Positions 34,633 through 44,377 of a stretch of 64,000 nt of DNA are shown in pieces. How positions within the stretch are numbered: the stretch's first letter is position 1; the number at the start of each line of letters is the position of its first letter. The notes beneath the pieces were generated by a model, which ran no database searches, was not told where the DNA came from, and worked only from the letters and a program-made list of their open reading frames with translations. This DNA comes from Balneola vulgaris DSM 17893 (lineage in GTDB: Bacteria > Bacteroidota > Rhodothermia > Balneolales > Balneolaceae), in assembly GCF_000375465.1 (NCBI RefSeq), contig NZ_AQXH01000003.1, positions 62,001 through 126,000 of the forward strand. The letters run 5' to 3'. The translations under genes were made by a program, and so were the position numbers.

Positions 34633-35634
34633 TTATTTACTATTCACAAAAATATCTTTGGGCATATGCATTGTAACTAGCATGTGGGGTACATCCACTA
34701 CTTCAGCAATTTTTAAATCCCCAGCTAACGAACATAAAGCATAGGCATCATTGCGCGACATCCCTTTTTCATCCACTAAGTAATCAATCATGTACCTTGT
34801 AGCTTTCTTTGCCGCTTCATCTATGGTGGTACCAAACCCCGTTACTGCATAATACTCATCTGTTTCATATTGCGGCTCTTCAATGGTTCTTCCATTTTTT
34901 ATCACCTCTACCTCATAAATAATCTTCATAGGTGCTTCAATAGCTGTTCCACATACTTCGCCTAAACCCTGTGCGGCATGGGTATCACCGATTGAAAATA
35001 AAGCCCCTTCCACTAGTACTGGGAAATATACTACCGTACCTGCCGTCATATTGGGATCATCCATATTTCCACCGTTCTTCCTTGGAGGAATAGTTGAAAG
35101 TGAATCTGTTGTTGCTGGAGCCACTCCCATCACTCCCGGAAAAGGCTTCAACGGAATCCGAATGTCATCATTAAAAAAGGCAAAATCACGATTCGGTCCC
35201 AACCTAAATGTCTTTAAATAGGGATCCGTAAATTCTTCCGCTAAAAAACCGAATCCTGGCACAATGGCTGTCCAACCCCAATCTTTCATTTCAATATGAT
35301 GTAAGGTCACCTTTAACACATCTCCCGGTTTAGCTTCTTCTACATAAACAGGACCTGTAAGTGGGTGAATGGGATCGAAGCTTAGATTCTGTAAATCTTC
35401 TAGCGTCGAATTAATGTCTAATTGTTTATCTGATGCTTCTTCAGTTTCAACTTCTATTACTGAACCAGATGGAACTCTTAGTACCGGTTCAATAGTGCTA
35501 CTCCAACGGTTGTGGGTCTGATCTTGGGATAGTATATAATCAGGTTTTGGGAAAACACGGATGATGTCTTCCTTTTTAGTGGAACAGCTAACCACTGTAA
35601 GTAATAAAAAAACAGATAATGATTTTTTCAGCAT
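34633..35634 (-). CDS. Acetamidase/formamidase family lipoprotein
   Basis: This protein of about 333 residues starts with a lipoprotein signal (MLKKSLSVFLLLTVVSCSTKK; lipobox VVSC). The body shows the FmdA/AmdA pattern: HNRWSSTIEPVLRVPSGSVIEVE, the segment HPLTGPVYVEEAKPGDVL, GVMGVAPA, and IGDTHAAQGLGEVCGTAIE. These enzymes hydrolyse short-chain amides such as formamide and acetamide, usually in the cytoplasm; a lipid-anchored form suggests periplasmic or envelope action. The ATG at 35634 was chosen over 35709, which would add 25 residues ahead of the signal. The amide substrate is unproven. Confidence 0.85.
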   Translation of the reverse strand: MLKKSLSVFLLLTVVSCSTKKEDIIRVFPKPDYILSQDQTHNRWSSTIEPVLRVPSGSVIEVETEEASDKQLDINSTLEDLQNLSFDPIHPLTGPVYVEEAKPGDVLKVTLHHIEMKDWGWTAIVPGFGFLAEEFTDPYLKTFRLGPNRDFAFFNDDIRIPLKPFPGVMGVAPATTDSLSTIPPRKNGGNMDDPNMTAGTVVYFPVLVEGALFSIGDTHAAQGLGEVCGTAIEAPMKIIYEVEVIKNGRTIEEPQYETDEYYAVTGFGTTIDEAAKKATRYMIDYLVDEKGMSRNDAYALCSLAGDLKIAEVVDVPHMLVTMHMPKDIFVNSK

Positions 35635-35781
35635 GTCCTTTAAATTTTCTCTGAATTTATAAGAAGCTGTCTTTATTCCAAATAAGAATCTAATAAGTTC
35701 AGAATACACACCGTACTAATGCTTTATTCACTCTCCCAATGTTAGTACCTTCAACTACCCTTTAATTAAGAATTCAAAGAT

Positions 35782-36198
35782 ATGAGCGTTACAGTAAACT
35801 GGTTACAAAAAGACTTCCACATGGAAGCAAATAATGAAGAAGGCGGTGTAATTCGCATTGATGGAGATCGTAAAATTGGAGGCCTTGAGGGTGGTATGAG
35901 CCCTATGCAATTACTATTAGCAGGAATCGGTGGGTGTAGCGCTATCGATGTTATTTCAATATTAGAAAAGCAAAAGCAGAAGCTTACCGACCTTACCGTT
36001 GAGGTTGATGGAGATCGCCAAAAAAATGAAGTTGGATACTCCGAGTATAAGTCCATTCACATGCACTTTGTGTTATCGGGTGAACTGGATCCTAAAAAAG
36101 TTGAACGCGCACTAGAGCTTTCAATCACCAAATACTGTTCTGTTTCTAAGGCCTTAGAGAAAGGCTCTGAAATTAGTTACGACTACGAGATTAAGTAA
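35782..36198 (+). CDS. OsmC family peroxiredoxin-type protein
   Basis: This 138-residue protein has the OsmC core. GGMSPMQLLLAGIGGCSAIDV carries the first redox Cys near residue 53, and SITKYCSVSKAL the second near 113. The Arg/Glu region between them is as in OsmC/YhfA-type proteins. These dimeric enzymes reduce organic hydroperoxides. This particular subtype, with EAGG replaced by EEGG, resembles the YhfA-like branch more than Ohr. A promoter could lie in the 150-base gap from the divergent amidase gene. It is followed by a hairpin terminator. Confidence 0.9.
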   Translation: MSVTVNWLQKDFHMEANNEEGGVIRIDGDRKIGGLEGGMSPMQLLLAGIGGCSAIDVISILEKQKQKLTDLTVEVDGDRQKNEVGYSEYKSIHMHFVLSGELDPKKVERALELSITKYCSVSKALEKGSEISYDYEIK

Positions 36199-36201
36199 TT
36201 A

Positions 36202-36228
36202 AAAAAGGTCTATTTAAGGCCTTTTTTG
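36202..36228 (+). terminator. Terminator of the osmC-like gene
   Basis: aaaaaaggtc / ggcctttttt pair with one G·T; the T-run follows immediately. Confidence 0.8.
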
Positions 36229-36291
36229 CCCTTCGGTACTGCATTTAGTATGTTGTGGATTGATAAGATTCAATAAATCAAAGACTTATAT

Positions 36292-36465
36292 ATGGCTAAG
36301 TGCGAGTTATACCAAGATGTTAAAGAAGAATGGAGATGGAGAAGAGTGAATAAAGATGGGGATATCGAAGCCCATTCCACTCAAGGTTTTGAAACTGAAG
36401 AAGAGGCTCGTAAAGATGGAAAGGAATGCAAAGAATGTACGAGCTACTTACGTAAGTTTTACTAA
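36292..36465 (+). CDS. Short YegP-like (DUF1508-type) protein
   Basis: This 57-residue frame is too short for an automatic track. It begins MAKCELYQDVKEEWRWRRVN and contains KDGDIEAHSTQGFETEEEA. The W-R-W-R-..-G..-..-S..GF pattern is that of the small αβ DUF1508/YegP repeats. It also has a CKEC pair near the C-terminus (residues 46-49), absent from typical YegP, which could bind a metal. It starts 94 bases after the osmC stop, following a terminator, so it probably has its own promoter. The function is unknown. Confidence 0.6.
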   Translation: MAKCELYQDVKEEWRWRRVNKDGDIEAHSTQGFETEEEARKDGKECKECTSYLRKFY

Positions 36466-36550
36466 TCCACTTTAGAATACCTTACATAATTAAAGGTGAT
36501 TTCTTATTAGCTAAGAAATCACCTTTATTATTTTCTAGATACCCTACTTA

Positions 36551-37441
36551 TTATTGGGCATCGAAAGCTAAAATTGCATTCAGAATAACCTGAACCGACT
36601 TTTTATAAAACTCTATAGGCACTACTTCAAATTCATCAGTGTCTTTATGGTAGTACGGGTGATCTTCTACACCGAAGTAAACAAATGGAACTCCTTTTGC
36701 ATGAAATGCACCATGATCGGAGGAATTCGTCCAATCGTTATAACCTAGGTCAGGTGTATCATGGCCAAAAAGTAAATTAATATCACCTGTTTCGATAGAC
36801 TCTAATACTGGCTTCGTAGCTGGATAGTGATAAGTACCGGCAGCATACAACTCATTTTTGTCGTTATTGCTAATCATGTCCATGTTAATATTCAGTACTA
36901 CTTTATCTAGGAATACAGAATCTTCCACAAAAGCTCTTGCTCCTTGAAGCCCCATTTCTTCCGCATCAAATGCTGCGAATACGAGGGTATGATTTGGTTT
37001 CTCTTTCACAAAATACTCAGCTAATGTAATGAGTGCGGCCGTACCAGAAGCGTCATCATCTGCCCCATTAAAAATAAGAGAGTCGCGCTTTCCTAAATGG
37101 TCGTAATGAGCCGTAATTACAATTACAGAATCACTCATCCCCTCTACTTCAACAATTACATTTACACCTGTCATCTCTTCTTGAGTACGACGATTAGTGA
37201 ATGTGAATTCGTGCGTATAACTACCTTGAAAAGGAGTTGCTCCTACAGCGGTAAAACGTTCAACTAAATAATTTCTAGCTTTTTCATTCCCAGGAGTTCC
37301 TGTGCGGCGACCTTCCATCTCATCCGATGAAATCACTTTCAGGTCTTCAACTAGTTGATTGGTATTTAGTGTGGTTGGTTCTGATGGAGCGCAAGCCATA
37401 TAAAGGGCTACAACACTCAATAATAAAAAGACTTTTTTCAT
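36551..37441 (-). CDS. M28-family metallopeptidase lipoprotein
   Basis: This 296-residue protein starts with a lipoprotein signal (lipobox YMAC, Cys17). The catalytic domain has zinc ligands of the M28 family: VITAHYDHLG (His), NGADDDASGTAAL (bridging Asp), AFDAEEMGLQGA (Glu-Glu), NINMDMIS (Asp), and DHPYYHKDTDEF (His). These enzymes are mostly aminopeptidases or glutaminyl cyclases; the full Asp/Glu set argues for an active aminopeptidase. It is lipid-anchored in the envelope, so it probably trims peptides there. It is monocistronic on the minus strand. Confidence 0.9.
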   Translation of the reverse strand: MKKVFLLLSVVALYMACAPSEPTTLNTNQLVEDLKVISSDEMEGRRTGTPGNEKARNYLVERFTAVGATPFQGSYTHEFTFTNRRTQEEMTGVNVIVEVEGMSDSVIVITAHYDHLGKRDSLIFNGADDDASGTAALITLAEYFVKEKPNHTLVFAAFDAEEMGLQGARAFVEDSVFLDKVVLNINMDMISNNDKNELYAAGTYHYPATKPVLESIETGDINLLFGHDTPDLGYNDWTNSSDHGAFHAKGVPFVYFGVEDHPYYHKDTDEFEVVPIEFYKKSVQVILNAILAFDAQ

Positions 37442-37510
37442 AATAGATTTAACTTAATGGATGCGCAATGATATTGATTTTTGATACAATTAAATGCTGA
37501 AATTTGTAAT

Positions 37511-37543
37511 AAAAAAAGCCCTACCAACAATTGATAGGGCTTT
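37511..37543 (-). terminator. Terminator of gap
   Basis: Stem aaagcccta / tagggcttt with an 11-base loop; read on the minus strand it is followed by a T-run. It lies just beyond the gap stop codon. Confidence 0.85.
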
Positions 37544-37571
37544 AAATTCTCTAACTAAAGCTAACTGCTTA

Positions 37572-38645
<1,074 letters not shown>

Positions 38646-38748
38646 CTAAAATTACCACTACTTATTCCCATTTTCAATGTGTATGAACAAGCATATTTCA
38701 ACGTCTTATAAAGCCCATTATACCTCGAAATATGACACTTCAATTCAT

Positions 38749-38776
38749 AAAAAAGCCCTCAATATTTTGAGAGCTT
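38749..38776 (-). terminator. Terminator of the ankyrin gene
   Basis: Stem gctctcaa / ttgagggc, with a T-run on the minus strand. A second, outer stem acttca (38737) / tgaagt (38778) encloses it, so the region can form a longer imperfect hairpin. Confidence 0.7.
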
Positions 38777-38806
38777 CTGAAGTTTTTTTGATAAGAATAA
38801 AAGCGC

Positions 38807-39502
38807 TTAATCCAGTTCAACTTCATCTGGGCCATCGTCTTCTGATACTAGATCATCAACATCAGGGGTATCTTCCAACTCATCGTCGTCATCATCTTCC
38901 TCAACTACTTGAGGTTTCTTTTCTTTTGGTGGTTTAACTTCTGCAATCGCGCCAGCTCGTCTTAGTAGTAATGCTACATCATCTTGCTCGTTTTCTAAAG
39001 CAATCATCATGGCAGTATCACCATTTTTATCACGAAGCTTAACATCAGCTCCAGATGTTATAAGCAACTTTACCACTTCGTGATGTCCATTTTTTGCAGC
39101 AAGCATCAATGCCGTATGCCCCCAACGTTGTTGTGCATCTACATTTGCTCCTTTCTCAATTAAGAACTCAACCGATTCTACATTCCCTGAACGCGCCGCT
39201 ACAATCAATGCGAGATCACCGATAGCAGTACCTTTATCAAGCAAATACTGCATCATCTCAATATTACCGTTCTCTGCGGCTTTATTCAGTGCCGTACCAC
39301 CCATTTTAGTTTCCATTTCAGTATCTGCACCCGCTTCAACAAGAAGCTTCACGATTTCAAAATGGTTTTTCTCAGAAGCGGTGATGAGCGCAGTGGCTCC
39401 ACTTCTGTTAGTCTCATTCACATCTACTTTTTTGCCCAGAAGGTTTTTTACTTCTTGGACATCTCCTGATTTCGCCGCTAAAATTAAAGCTGGTTGATCC
39501 AT
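38807..39502 (-). CDS. Ankyrin-repeat protein with acidic tail
   Basis: This 231-residue protein is almost entirely ankyrin repeats (about five to six units from residues 3-185, for example SGATALITASEKNHFEIVKL and GHTALMLAAKNGHHEVVKLL). It is followed by a charged linker (KPPKEKKPQ) and a strongly acidic tail (about 200-231, with long runs of Asp and Glu). Ankyrin repeats mediate protein contacts; the partner is unknown. No signal peptide is present, so it is predicted cytoplasmic. A promoter-like sequence lies at 39547-39554. Confidence 0.88.
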   Translation of the reverse strand: MDQPALILAAKSGDVQEVKNLLGKKVDVNETNRSGATALITASEKNHFEIVKLLVEAGADTEMETKMGGTALNKAAENGNIEMMQYLLDKGTAIGDLALIVAARSGNVESVEFLIEKGANVDAQQRWGHTALMLAAKNGHHEVVKLLITSGADVKLRDKNGDTAMMIALENEQDDVALLLRRAGAIAEVKPPKEKKPQVVEEDDDDDELEDTPDVDDLVSEDDGPDEVELD

Positions 39503-39546
39503 GTAAATACCTATTCATTTATTTTGCGTGATGATAAAAAACGCGC

Positions 39547-39554
39547 CAAATTTC
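39547..39554 (-). promoter_or_regulatory. Possible -7 box of the ankyrin gene
   Basis: The minus strand reads GAAATTTG followed by GCG, one mismatch from TAnnTTTG, with a TTG about 21 bases upstream. It would leave a leader of about 35-40 bases. Confidence 0.4.
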
Positions 39555-39586
39555 TCAAATTAAATCTTTGACAACTTTTCAGCTAC

Positions 39587-40501
39587 TTATACAAAAGCAC
39601 CATTTGCACCATATCCGTTCAGATATTCAACGCCCGTCATTTTTCTCTTACCCGGTAGCTGAATCTCTAATACTTCAAGTGCATGACTTCCCGTACCAAC
39701 TAGTAGTCGTCCATCATGTTCCTTCAATGTACTTGGCTTAACCGATATTTCTGGAAACAGTTTGGTGCGGTGAATCTTCACTTTTTTATCGTCTAAAGTG
39801 GTCCACGCTGAAGGAAAGGGGTTTAATCCACGAATAAAATTATGAACTTCTTTAGCAGATTTTTCAAATACTATACGTGTGTTATCATTAAACAACTTAG
39901 GGGCTGGGGTAGCAAGTGAGTCGTCTTGAGATTGCAATTCATACGCTCCCTTTTCAATTAAATTTACTGCGTGAAGAAGCTCATCGCTGCCCTCATTCAT
40001 TAATCGCTCGTAAACCTCACCTGTTGTCTCATCTTCTGAAATGCTTAGAGTACGTTGAATGATGATATTTCCCGTATCCACTCTTTCATCTAGAAAGAAA
40101 ATCGTACATCCTGTTTCTGTTTCTCCATTCATTACCGCCCAATGTATGGGAGCAGCCCCTCTATATTTCGGTAATAGGGAAGCGTGTAAATTTACACTAC
40201 CGATTCTTGGGATCTCTAAGATATTTGTTGGAAGCACTCTAAAAGCCACTACTACAAACAAGTCAGCTTCACAAACTTTTAGCTGTTCCTCAAATGAAGT
40301 CGACTTGAGGTCTTCAACTTCAATCACATCTAGCCCTAATTCAAGTGCTTTAGCTTTAACAGGGGTTGGAGCCGTTTCTTTACCTCTTCCTCTACGTTTA
40401 TCTACATTACTCACCACCGCTTTTATGGTATGATGAGAATGATGTAGCTTCTCCAGACTTGGAATAGCAAAATCGGGCGATCCCATGAAAACGATATTCA
40501 T
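39587..40501 (-). CDS. fmt: Methionyl-tRNA formyltransferase
   Basis: This 304-residue enzyme has MNIVFMGSPDFAIPSLEKL, the hallmark SLLPKYRGAAPIHWAVMNGE, the segment TGCTIFFLDERVDTG, and a C-terminal tRNA-binding domain with IRGLNPFPSAWTTL. It formylates initiator Met-tRNA. It follows def with a one-base gap, as in many bacteria, and closes the HU-ruvX-def-fmt operon. Confidence 0.95.
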   Translation of the reverse strand: MNIVFMGSPDFAIPSLEKLHHSHHTIKAVVSNVDKRRGRGKETAPTPVKAKALELGLDVIEVEDLKSTSFEEQLKVCEADLFVVVAFRVLPTNILEIPRIGSVNLHASLLPKYRGAAPIHWAVMNGETETGCTIFFLDERVDTGNIIIQRTLSISEDETTGEVYERLMNEGSDELLHAVNLIEKGAYELQSQDDSLATPAPKLFNDNTRIVFEKSAKEVHNFIRGLNPFPSAWTTLDDKKVKIHRTKLFPEISVKPSTLKEHDGRLLVGTGSHALEVLEIQLPGKRKMTGVEYLNGYGANGAFV

Positions 40502-40502
40502 T

Positions 40503-41063
40503 TTAGCCCTCTGTTTTTGGAACTATGGGATAGCTCGGTTCTATATCTCCTTGATCTATTGCCTGTAACTCACCCTTTATCATGCGCTTTTTAAATGCAC
40601 TGAGGTAATCAATAAATAGAACACCGTTTAGATGATCATACTCATGTTGGATAATTCTAGACATCCAACCATCAAACTCCTGAATCTGCTCCTCGAAATT
40701 TCGGTCTTTGTACTTAATTACGATGGTATCAGGCCTAAATACTTTTTCTCGGATGTCAGGTATACTTAAGCAGCCTTCATCCATGGCCACATTACTTCCT
40801 TTTTTTTCGATAATCTCAGGATTTATAAATACTAATGGCCCGTATGTCTCTTCATCTTCTTCTAAAACGGGGTCACCATCCATCACAAAAAGTTTTAGTG
40901 AAACACCCACTTGAGGAGCCGCTAGTCCTACTCCATCAGAATTGTACATAGTATCTAACATATCATCTATCAATTTTTCGATAGATGCAGATACTGCTGT
41001 TACACGTTCAGTAGGTTCTCTTAAAACAGGATCATTATAAGTTACAATGGGTAAAATGGGCAT
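40503..41063 (-). CDS. def: Peptide deformylase
   Basis: This 186-residue enzyme has all three motifs: GVGLAAPQVG (Gln51), EGCLSIP (Cys98), and QHEYDHLNG (His140, Glu141, His144), which ligate the metal and catalyse removal of formyl groups from new proteins. It lies 1 base from fmt and 9 bases from ruvX on the same strand. Confidence 0.96.
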   Translation of the reverse strand: MPILPIVTYNDPVLREPTERVTAVSASIEKLIDDMLDTMYNSDGVGLAAPQVGVSLKLFVMDGDPVLEEDEETYGPLVFINPEIIEKKGSNVAMDEGCLSIPDIREKVFRPDTIVIKYKDRNFEEQIQEFDGWMSRIIQHEYDHLNGVLFIDYLSAFKKRMIKGELQAIDQGDIEPSYPIVPKTEG

Positions 41064-41072
41064 GGAGTTCTT

Positions 41073-41495
41073 TCATTGATGTTCATCTAAATATCGCTGT
41101 AAGATAAGGGCTGCAGCAATTCTATCCACACGTTCTTTCTGCCTTCGTTTCTTTTTTGGCACGCCAATTTCCAACATCAAATCTTTGGCTTTGTTTGAGG
41201 TATAGCGTTCGTCCACTTTGATGATAGGAATGTTAGGATGTGCTTTTTCTAGTTTAGCTATAAAGCGTTGAACCATTTTAGTAGCTGGTCCTTCATCGCC
41301 ATTGGGGGTTAAAGGCCATCCTATAATAAAAGCCTCAACAGGAGACCCTTCGACTATGCGATCTACTTCTTCAAATACATCGCTAGGCGAATAAGTCCCT
41401 ACTGGAGAGGCTATAGTTTTAAGTAAATCAGTTTGAGCAAGGCCCACTCGCTTGAGGCCTACATCAATACCGATTAAACGTGCATAGTTTTGCAC
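41073..41495 (-). CDS. ruvX: Holliday junction resolvase-like / pre-16S rRNA nuclease YqgF
   Basis: This 140-residue RNase H-fold protein begins LIGIDVGLKRVGLAQTD (first acidic residue), has VDERYTSNKAKDLM with conserved Glu and Thr, and ends DRIAAALILQRYLDE with the last Asp. These are the YqgF/RuvX signatures; the enzyme matures 16S rRNA 5' ends. It lies between HU and def in a compact minus-strand operon. Confidence 0.93.
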   Translation of the reverse strand: MQNYARLIGIDVGLKRVGLAQTDLLKTIASPVGTYSPSDVFEEVDRIVEGSPVEAFIIGWPLTPNGDEGPATKMVQRFIAKLEKAHPNIPIIKVDERYTSNKAKDLMLEIGVPKKKRRQKERVDRIAAALILQRYLDEHQ

Positions 41496-41498
41496 AGA

Positions 41499-41819
41499 TT
41501 ATTTCTTCTTTACGTCTTCTAGAGGTTGACGCAAGAATTCCTTAAGCAATTTACTTGGTTTGAAGTGAGTTTTACGATGTGCCGGCACGTAGATTACTTC
41601 ATTCGTTTTTGGGTTTCTAGCCTTAGGCTTAGCTTTAGTTTCTTTAACCTCAAGCACCCCAAAGTCACGGATTTCGATTCTACACTCAGTATCTGCGGAT
41701 AGCATAATACTTCTTAATGAGTCTATTACTGAATCTACCCATGGTTCTACTTTAATCATTGGCTCGTCCATAGCCTCTGCCACGCGTCGTACCACGTCAC
41801 GTTTGGTATATGTCATCAT
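41499..41819 (-). CDS. HU/IHF family DNA-binding protein
   Basis: This 106-residue protein has the N-terminal two-helix segment TKRDVVRRVAEAMDEPM, the IRDFGVLEVKETKAKPKARNPKTNE β-arm region (cited by position 49-73; key part GVLEVKETKAKPKARNP), and VYVPAHRKTHFKPSKLLKE as the arm end. It is a histone-like DNA-bending protein. It has a double ATG start (41819 or 41816). It is the first gene of the HU-ruvX-def-fmt operon, preceded by a hairpin-bearing leader and a TACATTTG promoter box, which suggests regulated expression. The paralogue type (HU or IHF) is not resolved. Confidence 0.9.
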   Translation of the reverse strand: MMTYTKRDVVRRVAEAMDEPMIKVEPWVDSVIDSLRSIMLSADTECRIEIRDFGVLEVKETKAKPKARNPKTNEVIYVPAHRKTHFKPSKLLKEFLRQPLEDVKKK

Positions 41820-41842
41820 AGTAGTATATAGTATTTAATTAT

Positions 41843-41861
41843 GTGTGAGATTTTCTCACAC
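41843..41861 (-). promoter_or_regulatory. Palindrome in the leader of the HU operon
   Basis: Arms gtgtgaga / tctcacac are perfect 8-bp inverted copies around ttt, about 24 bases upstream of the HU ATG and within its transcribed leader. There is no T-run, so it is not a terminator. It may be an operator or an mRNA hairpin influencing HU expression. Confidence 0.5.
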
Positions 41862-41884
41862 GGTCCTTCCTGATTATTATTTCG

Positions 41885-41892
41885 CAAATGTA
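41885..41892 (-). promoter_or_regulatory. Bacteroidota-type -7 box of the HU-ruvX-def-fmt operon
   Basis: TACATTTG on the minus strand matches TAnnTTTG exactly and is followed by CG. Initiation near 41878 would give a leader of about 60 bases that contains the palindrome at 41843-41861. Confidence 0.55.
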
Positions 41893-41995
41893 TGTATTTT
41901 TTTATTTGCTCCTTAAGCTCTAACCTAAAGCGAATCCTAATCATTGGTGTAATATAGTTACAACCATGCATTCCTAAAAATTAATAATGCTATAG

Positions 41996-44248
41996 TTATT
42001 CGTACCTAAGAACACTTTTTACACCTTCAACTCGCTCTAATCGTTTCATAATTTTTTTCAGATGTGGTAAGCCTTGAACATACAAGGAGATAATACCTTC
42101 AAACATGCCACTATCACTACTCACATTTAAACTTTTCATGTTCGTACTTAGCGACTTTGAGAGTACGTCAGTGATATCATTGATCATTCCCACACGGTCT
42201 TCACCAATCACTTTAATAGCGCCTAAGAAGTGATTCTCAATATTCTTAGCCCAGCTCACATCTACTATACGCTCGCCTTCCGTATCTAATAAATGAAGAG
42301 CATTATTACACATTGCTCGATGAATCTTGATATCACCAGTTCTACTTATAAAACCAATTACATCATCACCAGGAATTGGGTTGCAACAATGTGCATAGGA
42401 ATACTTCACATTACTCAACTCGCCATTTATAATTAGCGACTTCCCATCACCAACCGCTCTAGCTGCGTTGATGTAATCTTCTTGAATTTCTTCCTCCGAC
42501 TTCCCTCCACTTTCAGAGGCATCCGCCGCTTCTTCTTCAATACGACCCGTGCTCTTGTACTTCTTAACCTCACGAAAGAGTTTGTTTACATCAAAACCTC
42601 CTGTGCCTATATCAAAAAAGAGACCCTGAGTTGTTTCATAATCAAACATCTTAGCGAATTTTGTAAGCTCTTGATCTGAAATCTCAACTTTGCCACGCTC
42701 TGCTCTTTTAATCCACAGCTCACGTCCTTCCTCAGCTACCGCCCTTTGCTTCTGCTTGATATACTGACGAATTCTAGACTTCGCCTTATGAGTAACCACA
42801 TCATCAATCCAATCTACATTTAGATTAATCTTGTTACCTGTGATGATTTCAACCTGATCACCATTATTCAGCTTTTGGCGCAAGGGCACTAGCTTACCAT
42901 TTACTTTCGCCGCCATGGCCCTTTCACCCACTTCGCTATGTATATCGAAGGCAAAATCTATAGCCGTTGCATTATGTGGCAAGGTAATTAACTCACCTTT
43001 TGGGGTGAACACATACAACTCATCTTGATATAGATTGAGTTGAAAATCTTTCACGAAATCGGTGGCCGCATCTGGGCGTGGATTATCCAATACATCTCGA
43101 ACCCAATTCACAAAACGGTCTAAGCTTTCCGAGCCTTGCTGCTCGCCTTCTTTGTACTTCCAATGTGCTGCAAGTCCTTTCTCGGCAATATCATCCATCT
43201 TCCGAGTTCGAATTTGAACTTCAACTTTTTTCCCTCTATTGGTAATCACCGTTGTATGGAGCGACTGATAACCGTTCGCCTTTGGAACCGATATAAAATC
43301 TCTGAAGCGTTCTGGGATTGGGGTATACCAATCTGTGAATATGGAATATACTCTCCAGCAATCTTCCTTAGTGTGCGGATCTTCTAAAATTACGCGAATG
43401 GCAAAGAGGTCATATATCTCTTCAAATGGTTTTTGTTGCCGCTGCATCTTCTTATAAATAGAATAAATATGCTTTGGCCTTCCTTTAATTTCGAAGTTGT
43501 ATCCCAGCTCTTCTAATTCCTTTTGAACCGGTGTCATGAATTCAAGAACGAATTCTTCTCTCGATTCTTTTTTCTCACGAAGTTTCCGAGCAACAAACTT
43601 ATATGAAGTTGGGTCGATGGCTTTAAAACAGAGATCTTCTAACTCATTTTTGATACGGAATAGACCAAACCGATGAGCAAGTGGAGCATATAGTTGCTTT
43701 GTTTCGTTCGCAATCTTTAGCTGCTTTTCTCGCTTCAGGTGATTGATGGTCCGCATATTATGAAGTCGATCAGCGAATTTTATAAGCACCACGCGAATAT
43801 CTTCCGCCATAGAAAGCAACAGTTTCATAAAAGCTTCAGCTTGCTTGCTATCTCGGCTTTTAAAAACGCCTTCTATCTTCGTTACCCCATTAATAATAAT
43901 GGCCACTTCTTCACCAAACCAGTACTCAATATCTTCGATAGTAACGGGAGTGTCTTCCACAGTATCATGCAAGAGTGCTGCTATCACCGATACATCATCA
44001 ATGTTAATTTCTTTGGCTACAATCTTCGCCACTTCAACAGGGTGATAGTAATAAGGCTCACCTGATGCGCGCGTCATACCTTGATGCGACATATAGCAAA
44101 GCTTGAATGCTTTCTCTATCTGTTCCCGATTAACGTCTCCAATATATTGCTCACATACCTCTAGCAGCTGCTTCAGATCTTCTTTCTGAGCCTTTTTGAG
44201 TTTGTACTCGGCTAATTCGTTTCTATGTATTTCTTGAACTTTACTCAT
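41996..44248 (-). CDS. relA/spoT: Bifunctional (p)ppGpp synthetase/hydrolase
   Basis: This 750-residue protein has the hydrolase HD domain (GEPYYYHPVEVAKI; ALLHDTVEDT; FADRLHNMRTI, so hydrolase residues are present), the synthetase domain (IYDLFAIRVIL; PKANGYQSLHTTV), TGS (YVFTPKGELITLPHNATAIDFA, cited as about 393-414), a zinc-finger-like CCNPIPGDDVIGFI, and the C-terminal ACT domain. It makes and degrades the stringent-response alarmone. Both active sites look intact, so it is probably the bifunctional Rel/SpoT form. It stands alone on the minus strand. Confidence 0.95.
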   Translation of the reverse strand: MSKVQEIHRNELAEYKLKKAQKEDLKQLLEVCEQYIGDVNREQIEKAFKLCYMSHQGMTRASGEPYYYHPVEVAKIVAKEINIDDVSVIAALLHDTVEDTPVTIEDIEYWFGEEVAIIINGVTKIEGVFKSRDSKQAEAFMKLLLSMAEDIRVVLIKFADRLHNMRTINHLKREKQLKIANETKQLYAPLAHRFGLFRIKNELEDLCFKAIDPTSYKFVARKLREKKESREEFVLEFMTPVQKELEELGYNFEIKGRPKHIYSIYKKMQRQQKPFEEIYDLFAIRVILEDPHTKEDCWRVYSIFTDWYTPIPERFRDFISVPKANGYQSLHTTVITNRGKKVEVQIRTRKMDDIAEKGLAAHWKYKEGEQQGSESLDRFVNWVRDVLDNPRPDAATDFVKDFQLNLYQDELYVFTPKGELITLPHNATAIDFAFDIHSEVGERAMAAKVNGKLVPLRQKLNNGDQVEIITGNKINLNVDWIDDVVTHKAKSRIRQYIKQKQRAVAEEGRELWIKRAERGKVEISDQELTKFAKMFDYETTQGLFFDIGTGGFDVNKLFREVKKYKSTGRIEEEAADASESGGKSEEEIQEDYINAARAVGDGKSLIINGELSNVKYSYAHCCNPIPGDDVIGFISRTGDIKIHRAMCNNALHLLDTEGERIVDVSWAKNIENHFLGAIKVIGEDRVGMINDITDVLSKSLSTNMKSLNVSSDSGMFEGIISLYVQGLPHLKKIMKRLERVEGVKSVLRYE

Positions 44249-44329
44249 TCACTATGGAGTGTTATCGTTTAACTATACTTACAATTAAGTGTATTTCTAA
44301 AAGAATGCCACTTTATTAGAGAGATATAA

Positions 44330-44359
44330 AAAAAGCGGTCATGTTTAAACACAACCGCT
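44330..44359 (-). terminator. Terminator of the barrel gene upstream of relA/spoT
   Basis: Stem agcggt / accgct with a 14-base loop, with a T-run when read on the minus strand. It ends the transcript from 44378-44932 before relA/spoT. Confidence 0.75.
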
Positions 44360-44377
44360 ATATGAAATTCATTCAAA

